Shown here: piece by piece, positions 23,542 through 31,251 of the stretch | How positions within the stretch are numbered: position 1 is the stretch's first letter | How the letters are laid out: every line of letters starts with the position of its first letter | From: Nocardia miyunensis NBRC 108239 | GTDB lineage: Bacteria > Actinomycetota > Actinomycetes > Mycobacteriales > Mycobacteriaceae | Length of the DNA: 64,000 nucleotides | Direction: 5' to 3' | Assembly: GCF_001613065.1 (NCBI RefSeq) | Contig: NZ_BDBQ01000057.1 | Coordinates: 1-64,000 of the forward strand | Program-made: the position numbers and the translations under genes | The notes under the pieces: model-generated | What the model saw: only the letters and a program-made list of their open reading frames with translations | Databases searched by the model: none | Told to the model about the DNA's origin: nothing

Positions 23542-25335
23542 CTACAGCGACGCCGGATCCAGGTCCAGGGTGGTGCGATCGAGCGAGTCGAGCAGATCGA
23601 ACAGCGGTGTGGTGCGCGGTAGTTCCCAACGATAGAAATAGCGCGCCGCGGCGCGTTTGCCCTCGTGGAACGCACTGGCGTGTCCGCGCGCGGCGACCGC
23701 CTGTTCGAGCCAGATCCAGGCCAGCACCACATGTCCGAACGCCTCGAGATAGGCCGCCGAATTGGCCAGCGCGACCTCCGGATCCCCGGACTTCCACAGC
23801 AGTGCGGTACTGGTGGCGATGCGCTGACCGGCGAGAGCCAGATCGTCGCCGAAATGGCCGAGTTCGGCGTCGCCGGTGGCTCCGGCCGCGGCGATGGTCT
23901 CGCCGATGGTGTCCAGCAGCAGCGACAGCGCCGCACCGTTGTCGGCGGTGACCGCGCGACCGAGCAGGTCCAGGCTCTGAATGCCGTGTGTGCCTTCGTG
24001 AATCGGATTGAGCCGGTTGTCCCGGTAGTGCTGTTCGACGTCGTAATCGCGGGTGTATCCGGCGCCGCCGTGCACCTGGATCGCCAGATCGTTGGCGGCC
24101 AGGCACCACTGGCTGGGCCAGCTCTTGGCGATCGGGGTGAGCACGCGCAGCAGCGTCTCCGCGCGGGTGCGCTCGGAATCGGTTGTGGCACTCCGCAGAT
24201 CGTCGATCAGGGACGCGCAGAACAATTGCAGGGCGAGGGCGCCCTCGACATAGGACTTCTGGGCCAGCAGCATGCGACGTACGTCGGGATGGTCGACGAT
24301 CGGCACCTGCGGACCGTCCTTGGCGCCGGTCGGGCGGCCCTGCGGGCGATTGCGGGCGTAGTCCAGGGCCTTGAGATATCCGGTGTAACCGAGCGAGGTC
24401 GCCGCGAGCCCGATGCCGAGCCGGGCCTCGTTCATCATGTGGAACATGTAGGACAGCCCGCGATGCGGCTCGCCGACCAGATAGCCCACCGCGCCGGGCC
24501 GCCCGCCGGGGGTGAACGCGCCGTCGCCGAAGACCGGCGCGGTGTTGACCGTGCCGCGCCAGCCCATCTTGTGATTGATTCCGGCCAGCACCACATCGTT
24601 GCGCTGAGTCTCCGAACCATCCTCTGCCGGAAGGAATTTGGGGACGATGAATAGTGAGATGCCACGGGTGCCCGCGGGCCCGCCCGGAATTTTGGCCAGC
24701 ACCAGGTGGACGATGTTCTCCGACAGCTCGTGATCGCCGCCGGAAATCCACATCTTGCGGCCGAATATCCGGTATGTGCCGTCGTCCTGGGGTTCGGCGC
24801 GGGTGGTGATATCGGCCAGATTGGACCCGGCCTGCGGTTCGGACAGTGCCATCGTGCCGAAATAACGGCCCTCGATCATCGGCGCGACGAACCGCTCGAT
24901 CTGCTCCGGCGAGGCGTGCGCGGCGAGCAGATTCGCATTGCCCATGGTGAGCATGGGATAGCTGGTGGTGGCGACATTCGCGGCGTAGAACCAGGACATG
25001 CACGCGGTGAACACGGTGTGCGGCAGTTGCGAACCGCCGACGCGCTCGCTCATGGCCGCGCCGATCATCCCGGCCTCGGCGAACGCCTTCAGCGCCCGCT
25101 CGACCTCCGGCAGGACGTGTACCTTCTCCCCGTCGAAAGTGGGCTCGTGCAGATCACCGGCCCGGTTGTGCGGGGCGAAGTACTTGGTCGCCAGCTCCTG
25201 CGCCAGTTCGAGGACCTGATCGAAGGTCTCCCGGGAGTGTTCCCGGTAGTACTCGCGCTCGGTCAGCCGCGCGGTGTCCAGCCACTCGTACAGCAGGAAC
25301 TCGAGGTCCCGCGCCGACATGATGAGCGAATTCAT
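23542..25335 (-). CDS. Acyl-CoA dehydrogenase, long FadE5-like type
   Basis: A 597-residue flavoenzyme. It has the N-terminal helical extension (MSARDLEFLLYEWLDTARL), the FAD/substrate motif MALSEPQAGSNLADI, FGRKMWISGGDHEL, and a C-terminal extension with QVHGGAGYTRDYDVEQHYRDNRLNPIHEGTHGIQ split over the catalytic and FAD-contacting region. Length and layout fit the 600-residue acyl-CoA dehydrogenases with an extra C-terminal domain, such as FadE5, used in beta-oxidation of long or broad-range acyl-CoAs. ATG 25335 is preferred for GGTGGAG just upstream; ATG 25320 is the alternative. A TetR gene lies upstream and probably regulates it. Confidence 0.9.
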   Translation of the reverse strand: MNSLIMSARDLEFLLYEWLDTARLTEREYYREHSRETFDQVLELAQELATKYFAPHNRAGDLHEPTFDGEKVHVLPEVERALKAFAEAGMIGAAMSERVGGSQLPHTVFTACMSWFYAANVATTSYPMLTMGNANLLAAHASPEQIERFVAPMIEGRYFGTMALSEPQAGSNLADITTRAEPQDDGTYRIFGRKMWISGGDHELSENIVHLVLAKIPGGPAGTRGISLFIVPKFLPAEDGSETQRNDVVLAGINHKMGWRGTVNTAPVFGDGAFTPGGRPGAVGYLVGEPHRGLSYMFHMMNEARLGIGLAATSLGYTGYLKALDYARNRPQGRPTGAKDGPQVPIVDHPDVRRMLLAQKSYVEGALALQLFCASLIDDLRSATTDSERTRAETLLRVLTPIAKSWPSQWCLAANDLAIQVHGGAGYTRDYDVEQHYRDNRLNPIHEGTHGIQSLDLLGRAVTADNGAALSLLLDTIGETIAAAGATGDAELGHFGDDLALAGQRIATSTALLWKSGDPEVALANSAAYLEAFGHVVLAWIWLEQAVAARGHASAFHEGKRAAARYFYRWELPRTTPLFDLLDSLDRTTLDLDPASL

Positions 25336-25468
25336 GGACTCCACCCTTGCGATCCGCGAGCCCGCGCGCAACTCTTCGCCGATACCCGCACCCATTGCCC
25401 GAATACGCACCCGGAGCAGGGCCCGCAAGGGGTGCGGATCTGCGCACGGGGTGCGTCGAGCCGAGCCC

Positions 25469-25588
25469 GAATCAGCGTCCAAACGAGCCTGGATCGTCAT
25501 CGAGGCGAGGTCCTGAATCAGCGTTGGGACGAGTCCGGATCGGTGTCGAGCCGAGCCCGGATCGGCACCGCTACGAGCCCTGAATCAG
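25469..25588. repeat. Three degenerate ~45-base tandem repeats
   Basis: Copies begin at about 25469, 25515 and 25559, each of the form GAATCAGCG-n4-ACGAGCC-GGATCG. The first two share most positions; the third is more diverged and overlaps the end of the tetR gene. They fill the spacer between tetR and the acyl-CoA dehydrogenase gene. CCGGATCGG occurs at 25535 and 25557, 22 bases apart. Confidence 0.55.
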
Positions 25589-26145
25589 TTTCGCGTGGAG
25601 GCGAACAGCGGGGCGATGAAGCGGTGCAGCATCTGCGACTCCTCGGCCTCGTCGCGCCCCGGAACGGTCAGCAGCGAGACGATCGCGCGGGTCAGCCAGC
25701 GGGCCAGCAGGGTCGCGTCCCCGTCCGGCGCATCGCCGGTCACCGATCCGGCGATGGCCTCGATGACCTGCGAAGTCTGCGCGATCTCGATGGCCAGCCC
25801 CGCATCCCCCGGACGGAACCAGGCGATCAGCAGCGGATCGGCGCGCACCGCCCGCAGGCTGGCCAGCACACCGGCGACCGCACGCTCGCCCGGATCGGCG
25901 ATTCCGGCGATCTCGGCGGTGACCCGCGCCCCGATCCGCCGGGCAGCACGATGCACGAAGGCCAGCTGCACCGCCTGCCGACTGTCGAAATAGCGGTACA
26001 GCGTGGCCCGGGAACACCCCGCGGCCTTGGCGATATCGCCCATCTGCGTGGCTCCCACCCCGCGCTCGGCGAACAACCGCGCCGCGGCGTCCAGGATCCG
26101 TTCGGCGGCGCTCAGCGAACGCTCCTCACCCAGCCAGTCACTCAC
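25585..26145 (-). CDS. TetR-family transcriptional regulator
   Basis: A 186-residue repressor with a canonical N-terminal helix-turn-helix (ERILDAAARLFAERGVGATQMGDIAKAAGCSRATLYRYFDSRQAVQLAF split over residues 15-63). The C-terminal domain is helical and variable, for a ligand that is probably an acyl-CoA or steroid-like compound given its neighbours, though this is inference. The start is GTG 26145 with AGGAAAG upstream. It lies 250 bases upstream of the acyl-CoA dehydrogenase on the same strand, and 170 bases downstream of the P450. The repeats between it and fadE may include its operator. Confidence 0.88.
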   Translation of the reverse strand: MSDWLGEERSLSAAERILDAAARLFAERGVGATQMGDIAKAAGCSRATLYRYFDSRQAVQLAFVHRAARRIGARVTAEIAGIADPGERAVAGVLASLRAVRADPLLIAWFRPGDAGLAIEIAQTSQVIEAIAGSVTGDAPDGDATLLARWLTRAIVSLLTVPGRDEAEESQMLHRFIAPLFASTRN

Positions 26146-26314
26146 AACTTTCCTGTCGTCGATCGTCTCCGGTATACGCCGCGCGCGCCGTGCCGAGCGT
26201 TCACTCCGTCGCGCTTCGCTCTCGACTCCACCCTGCCGTCACCGGGCATGCCGTGCCGACGGTTTGTCGGCTGGCTCACTCACGAATTCCGCCCGGGCCG
26301 CCGCTCCGGCTCAC

Positions 26315-27550
26315 TCACAAAGCCGTGCCCTCGGTGCTGAACGGCACGCTCACCGGCCACCGCACATAGCTGCCGTCGGTATATCGCACGGCGTCGATGT
26401 CGATGGTGAACTCCGGACAGCGGGCGAGCAACTCCTGCAGTGCGATGGTCGCCTGCATGCGCGCCGCGGCCGCGCCGAGGCAGTGGTGACTGCCGTTGCC
26501 GAACGTCATGATGTTGCGCGGCCCGCGAGTGACGTCGAGTTCGGCTGCGTCGGGGCCGAATTCGCGCTCGTCGCGATTGGCCGAGGCGTACAGCATCAGC
26601 ACCCGACGGCCCGCGGGAATGGCGCCACCGTCGAGTTCGACATCGCGAGTCGTGGTGCGCGCCAAGCCTTGTACCGGCGAGGTGAGCCGCAGGAATTCGT
26701 CTATCGAGCCGGGGATCAGGTCCGGGTCCTCGATCAGCCGCCGCCGCTGCCGCGGATTCTGAGCCAGCAATTGCACCGCGCCGCCGAGATTTCCGGTGGT
26801 GGTGTCGTTGCCGCCGGTGATCATGGTGAAGGCGAAGCCGAGGATCTGCAGGATCTCCCCGAAGTCCCCGTCCGCGCCCAGCCCGGAGGCCACCAGATGG
26901 GAGACGGTGTCCTCACCCGGTGCGGCACGGCGCTTTTCGATCAGTCCGGTGAAGTACTGCATCAGCTCGGTCACCGCGGCCTGCGCCTGCATGACGCCCT
27001 CGGTGCCGGTGGCCGAGGCCGCGACGATCGCCTCGCTCCAGCCGTCGAAGGCGGCCCGATCCTCCTCGGGCACGCCGAGATAGTGCGCGACGACCATGGT
27101 CGGCAGCGGTTTGAACAGCTCCGCGGTGATGTCGCCGCCGCCCGCCGCGCGCAACCGCTCGATCCGCTCGACGACGAATTCCCTTACCGCAGGACTGATC
27201 TCCTGCACCTGCCGCGGGGTGAACCCCTTCGCCACCCGCCGCCGGAAGATCGTGTGATCCGGCGGATCGGTGAACACGAACGGCCGGTTCTCACCCAGCC
27301 CGATCGCGCTCAGGTCGGTGTAGTCGACCGTCAAACCCTGTGCGGAGGAGAAGGTTTCGGGATCGCGCACGGACTCGTAGACGTCGCGATACCGGGACAG
27401 CACGTAATAGTCCTGATCCTCGCGCCCCTCGGGCACGACGTGATGCACCGGATCCTGCTCCCGCAGCGCGGCGTACATCCCCCACGGATCGCGCCAGCTG
27501 TCCCCGGATCGCAGTTCGAATCGAGCCTCGCGAGACAAAGTATCGCTCAT
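26315..27550 (-). CDS. Cytochrome P450
   Basis: A 411-residue soluble class I P450. The I-helix oxygen motif is GGNDTTT (246-252), the ExxR pair is Glu285 and Arg288 in EFLRL, and the heme motif FGNGSHHCLGA has Cys357 as the iron ligand. The acidic-amide pair of the I-helix (usually AGxDT) reads GGNDT, as in several actinobacterial CYP families acting on sterols or fatty acids. No ferredoxin or reductase gene is adjacent; FprB lies 24 kb away. It is expressed from a leaderless promoter described separately. Substrate unknown. Confidence 0.92.
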   Translation of the reverse strand: MSDTLSREARFELRSGDSWRDPWGMYAALREQDPVHHVVPEGREDQDYYVLSRYRDVYESVRDPETFSSAQGLTVDYTDLSAIGLGENRPFVFTDPPDHTIFRRRVAKGFTPRQVQEISPAVREFVVERIERLRAAGGGDITAELFKPLPTMVVAHYLGVPEEDRAAFDGWSEAIVAASATGTEGVMQAQAAVTELMQYFTGLIEKRRAAPGEDTVSHLVASGLGADGDFGEILQILGFAFTMITGGNDTTTGNLGGAVQLLAQNPRQRRRLIEDPDLIPGSIDEFLRLTSPVQGLARTTTRDVELDGGAIPAGRRVLMLYASANRDEREFGPDAAELDVTRGPRNIMTFGNGSHHCLGAAAARMQATIALQELLARCPEFTIDIDAVRYTDGSYVRWPVSVPFSTEGTAL

Positions 27551-27556
27551 GTCTCA

Positions 27557-27585
27557 ACAGTAAGGCAGATGTCGGAATATGTCTA
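27557..27585 (-). promoter_or_regulatory. Leaderless promoter of the P450 gene
   Basis: On the minus strand: -35 TAGACA (27585-27580), a 17-base spacer, -10 TACTGT (27562-27557), then TGAGAC and the ATG at 27550. The expected transcription start is the first base of the start codon. Confidence 0.7.
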
Positions 27586-27587
27586 TA

Positions 27588-27599
27588 GGCGATATCGCC
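27588..27599. promoter_or_regulatory. Perfect palindrome GGCGATATCGCC
   Basis: A 12-bp perfect palindrome lies two bases upstream of the P450 -35 box, in the 277-base gap shared with the divergent glnX operon. It is a candidate operator for the P450, for glnX, or for both. Confidence 0.45.
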
Positions 27600-27827
27600 C
27601 ACGATCGATCCGCCACGGCGGTCGTCGCATGCCCATCGGTTGCCGAGAACGCCTGCGGCGGCGCGACGATCACGATCCGCTCGCCGGACGGTCTCGATTT
27701 CGCCGTGCGTCCGGGCCGCGGCGGCCGGAAATCCAATCGTTCGGCGAACCCATTACGGCTCCCGTACGATCGCGTTCGGGACCTCGGCGCGCCGGAGTCC
27801 CGAACGGCGTGCAGGAGGGGGAGGGAG

Positions 27828-29099
27828 TTGAGACTTCGTCTACCGGCGACCGCCCGTCAGGGCGCGGACTGGTTGCGGCGTCTGGCCGCCACCACACCCG
27901 GGGTGATCGCCACGGTGGCCGTCGCGGCGGTGGTGCTGTGCCTGGCCTGCGGCCTGGTCTGCGCAAATGAATTGAGCGACAAGACCGCTCGCCGCGACAA
28001 CGCGCTGACCCGCTCCGAGCCGCTGAACAACGCGGCGCAGAGCCTGTACGTCGCGCTGTCCCAGGCCGACGCGAGCGCGGCCACCGCATTCCTGTCCGGC
28101 GGCATCGAATCGCCGCAGATCAGGTCGCAGTATCAGCAGGCGCTCGCCGACGCGGCCACCGCACTGGCCACCGCGACGGCCGGGGCGAACGATCCGCAGA
28201 GCCGCCGCATCGTCGCGAACATCTCCGCGGACCTGCCCGCCTACACCGGACTCGTGGAGTCCGCGCGGGCCAACAACCGGCAGGGCTTCCCGGTCGGCTC
28301 CGCCTATCTGCGCGAGGCATCGGGCCTGATGCAGAAATCGTTGCTGCCCAGCGCCGCTCGGCTCGCCACCGAACGCGCCGCCGCCCTGCGTGCGGATCAG
28401 CGCGCGATCACCGGACCGCCATGGCTGGCGATCGTGCTGCTGCTGGTGGTGCTGGCCGGTGCGGGCGCGGCCTCGCGAATTCTGTTGCGGCGCACGAACC
28501 GGCTGTTCAATCTCGGCATCGTCGCCGCCGCGGGCGCGGCGCTGGTGGCGCTGGCGTGGATCGTGATCGCGGCGATCACCTCGGCCGGTGCGATCGACAC
28601 CGGCGCGGGCGGGCCGACCACGCGTTCGGAGAATCTCGCGCAGGCGCGAATTCTCGGGCAGCAGGCCCGTACCGACGAGATGCTCGAATTGATCACCCGC
28701 GGCGATACCGCCGGTACCGAGGCCGATTTCTCGGCGAAGACCGGTCAGTTGCACGACCGGTTGTCCGGGGTGGCGCAGGCCGATTCGCCCGTGCTGCGGC
28801 AGTTCTCACAGTGGCTGGAGGGCCATCGCAAACAGGTCGGTTACTACGGCGCCGCGAATTATCCCGCGGCGGTGGAACAGGCGATCGGCACCGCGCCCGC
28901 CGACTCGTCCGCGACCTTCACCGCCCTGGACGATTCGGTGCGCGCGGACCTCGCGCAGACCCGGGTGCAGGTGCGCGAGCAGATCGCCTCGGCCGGTGAC
29001 AGCTGGATCGGCGGCGCCGCGGGCACACTGGTCCTACTGGTGTTCGCGGCCGGTGCCGCGGTCATCGGACTCTGGCCGCGGCTGAAGGAGTTCCAGTGA
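27828..29099 (+). CDS. glnX: GlnX, membrane sensor of the PknG system
   Basis: A 423-residue membrane protein with an N-terminal helix (GVIATVAVAAVVLCLACGLVC), a long extracytoplasmic helical region, two central helices (WLAIVLLLVVLAGAGAA and LGIVAAAGAALVALAWIVIAAI), a second helical external region and a last helix near the C-terminus (GTLVLLVFAAGAAVIGLW). In M. tuberculosis GlnX (Rv0412c) passes the signal of the amino-acid-binding lipoprotein GlnH to PknG. Identity rests on topology plus the glnH and pknG genes downstream. The TTG at 27828 follows a long GGAGGGGGAGGGAG ribosome site. The stop overlaps glnH. Confidence 0.85.
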   Translation: MRLRLPATARQGADWLRRLAATTPGVIATVAVAAVVLCLACGLVCANELSDKTARRDNALTRSEPLNNAAQSLYVALSQADASAATAFLSGGIESPQIRSQYQQALADAATALATATAGANDPQSRRIVANISADLPAYTGLVESARANNRQGFPVGSAYLREASGLMQKSLLPSAARLATERAAALRADQRAITGPPWLAIVLLLVVLAGAGAASRILLRRTNRLFNLGIVAAAGAALVALAWIVIAAITSAGAIDTGAGGPTTRSENLAQARILGQQARTDEMLELITRGDTAGTEADFSAKTGQLHDRLSGVAQADSPVLRQFSQWLEGHRKQVGYYGAANYPAAVEQAIGTAPADSSATFTALDDSVRADLAQTRVQVREQIASAGDSWIGGAAGTLVLLVFAAGAAVIGLWPRLKEFQ

Positions 29100-30064
29100 G
29101 GCGCATCCCGTTGTTGCGATCGCTGGTCGTCCTGGCGACGACCGCCCTGCTGGCGGGCTGCGGGGCCGATGCGGCCGTGCCGGTGTCCACACCAGTCTCG
29201 CCGGTCCGGCCGCTGCCACCCGATTCGCAGACGATAAAGCCCGGCGCGACGCCCGCCGCTCAATGCGGCGACCTCACCGCCAGCCTGACGCCGAGTTCCG
29301 GTGCGTTCGCGCCGGATTCGACGATGGCGCGGATCAAGGCCAAGGGCCGTCTGACGGTCGGGGTCGACCAGAACACCTACCTGTTCGGCTTCCGCGATCC
29401 GTCCACCGGACAGCTCGAGGGTTTCGACATCGATCTCGCGCGCGAGATCGCCCGGGACCTGTTCGGCGACCCGAACCGGATCGAACTGCGCTCGGTCTCG
29501 ACCGCCGAGCGGGTGCCCGTGCTGACCGACCACCGCGTGGACATGGTGGTGCGCACCTTCTCGGTGACCTGCGAGCGTCGCCGGGACATCGCCTTCTCCA
29601 GCGCGTATTTCACTGCGGCGCAACGTATTCTGGCCGCCAAGACTTCCGGTGTCCGAGCCGCGTCCGATCTGGACGGCAAACGGGTGTGCGTCACGGTGGG
29701 CGCGGATTCGGCCGACCGGCTGTTCGCCCTGAACCTGCCGCATCCGCCGACGGTGCTCGGGGTCACGAACTGGACCGACTGCCTGGTGGCGTTGCAGCAG
29801 GGGCAGGTGGACGCGGTCAGCACCGATGAGCCCATTCTTGCCGGTCTGGCCGCGCAGGACGCCAATCTCCAGGTGGTCGGCAGCCCCCTGGGGTACGAGT
29901 ACTACGCGGTCGGGCTGCCGCAGGGCCAGGACGATATGGTCCGGTTCGTCAACGGCGTACTCGACCGCATCCGCGCCGACGGCACCTGGCAACGGCTCTA
30001 CAACGCCGGCCTGAGTTCGCTCGGTCCCTCGACCGGACCGCCGGCCGCGCACTACAGCGGGTGA
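29096..30064 (+). CDS. glnH: GlnH, amino-acid-binding lipoprotein
   Basis: A 322-residue solute-binding protein of family 3. The signal peptide ends in the lipobox LLAGC with Cys22 as the lipidated residue. The mature part has the family strand and loop motifs (RLTVGVDQNTYLFGF, GFDIDLAREIARDLFG, DMVVRTFSVTCERRRDIAFS, VDAVSTDEPIL). In mycobacteria this protein binds aspartate and glutamate and signals through GlnX to PknG. No ABC permease or ATPase is nearby, which fits a sensor rather than an importer. The GTG start overlaps the glnX stop (GTGA), and its own stop overlaps the next GTG. Confidence 0.9.
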   Translation: MRRIPLLRSLVVLATTALLAGCGADAAVPVSTPVSPVRPLPPDSQTIKPGATPAAQCGDLTASLTPSSGAFAPDSTMARIKAKGRLTVGVDQNTYLFGFRDPSTGQLEGFDIDLAREIARDLFGDPNRIELRSVSTAERVPVLTDHRVDMVVRTFSVTCERRRDIAFSSAYFTAAQRILAAKTSGVRAASDLDGKRVCVTVGADSADRLFALNLPHPPTVLGVTNWTDCLVALQQGQVDAVSTDEPILAGLAAQDANLQVVGSPLGYEYYAVGLPQGQDDMVRFVNGVLDRIRADGTWQRLYNAGLSSLGPSTGPPAAHYSG

Positions 30065-31251
30065 GACCGCCGATGCACGCGCTCACCGCCCTCGAGATCG
30101 ACAGCGAACTGGCCTCGCGCGGCCGCGAGATCGACGCGGTCACCGCGACGCTGCTGGAACTGGATCGGCATCCCGGATTGGTGCTGCTGCGCGGATTCCC
30201 GCCCACCGGCGTCACCGCGCGGCAGTGGCGTCCGATCGAGCAGCTGCTGGATCTGATGTGGGAGGATTTCGGCCGGGTCCAGGCGATTCTGGATCAGGCG
30301 CGGGTCGTGCGGGCGCGGCGCGCCAAGCCCACCGAGGCCGATCGCGTCGAACTCACCAGACTGCTGCGCGATCGTCCGCACGAGGCGGCGCGGACCGCGA
30401 TCCCGATGGCTCAGCGCTCGCTGACCGGGCCCGGTGAGCAGGTGCTGTTCGTGGGCATCGCGGACACCCTGGATCGGATGCGCACCGCGTTTCCGCAGAT
30501 CGCCCGGTTCCTCGACGCGGTCGATGCGGCCAACACGCGGGTGCTGGAGGCATTGAATCCGGTCCAGGCCGAATTGACCCGGCTCGGCGGCGTCACCCCG
30601 GAACTGCGGGAGATCGCCGAGGCCGTCACCGATATGCTGGGCAGCTCGGCGACCGACCCGCTGGCCGCGAGTGCGGCTGAAACCGATTCTCGCGTAGCGG
30701 AATTGGTTCGCCGACTGGAACGCGAATCGCACGATCTGGCCGAACTACGGGTGCTGAGCGCCGATTGGCCGGCGGCGATCGCGCAGACCCGCGACCTGCT
30801 CGCGACGATCGGCAGGATCGTCGACCGGGCCACGCTGGCACGCGAGCAGGTGCAGGAGAAGATCCGCACCGCACCCCTGCCCGCTCATCGGGACGAGACC
30901 GGTCCGCTGCGCGGCGAACTCGACGCCCTGGCCGACGGAACCCCGGACGCGCGCGCCGCCTTCGCCCTGCGCGAGTTGCGCCGCCGGATCGCCGCGGCGC
31001 ACGCCCGCGCCGAACAGGCGCTCGAACTGGCCCAGGGCCTGCTGGATCGGCGCGCCGAACTGCGCGGCCGACTGTCGGCATACCAGGCCAAGGCGGCTCG
31101 TCTCGGTGTGAGCGAGGAACAGGAAGTATTGTCCGCCAACCGAATCGCCACGGGCCTGCTCGGCCGCGTCCCGTGCGATCTGGGGGCGGTCACCCGGGCG
31201 ATCACGGACTATCAGCAGATCGTCGCGGAAGTGTCGGGGAGGCGGGGATGA
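30061..31251 (+). CDS. Conserved coiled-coil protein of the glnX-pknG operon
   Basis: A 396-residue, charged, Leu/Ala/Arg-rich protein with no signal peptide or membrane helix. Most of it reads as heptad-like helix (for example DSRVAELVRRLERESHDLAELRVL and FALRELRRRIAAAHARAEQALELAQGLL). I do not recognise a catalytic motif. M. tuberculosis has no gene between glnH and pknG, so this is an addition to the known module. Both ends overlap neighbours by four bases (GTGA with glnH, ATGA with pknG), which argues for stoichiometric production with the kinase. It may be an adaptor linking GlnX to PknG, but that is inference. Confidence 0.75.
   Translation: MRPPMHALTALEIDSELASRGREIDAVTATLLELDRHPGLVLLRGFPPTGVTARQWRPIEQLLDLMWEDFGRVQAILDQARVVRARRAKPTEADRVELTRLLRDRPHEAARTAIPMAQRSLTGPGEQVLFVGIADTLDRMRTAFPQIARFLDAVDAANTRVLEALNPVQAELTRLGGVTPELREIAEAVTDMLGSSATDPLAASAAETDSRVAELVRRLERESHDLAELRVLSADWPAAIAQTRDLLATIGRIVDRATLAREQVQEKIRTAPLPAHRDETGPLRGELDALADGTPDARAAFALRELRRRIAAAHARAEQALELAQGLLDRRAELRGRLSAYQAKAARLGVSEEQEVLSANRIATGLLGRVPCDLGAVTRAITDYQQIVAEVSGRRG

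Noticed and set aside
30765..31247. 160-codon upstream extension of pknG
   Set aside because: It overlaps the coiled-coil gene in another frame. ATG 31248 has an ATGA overlap and begins at the first zinc ribbon.
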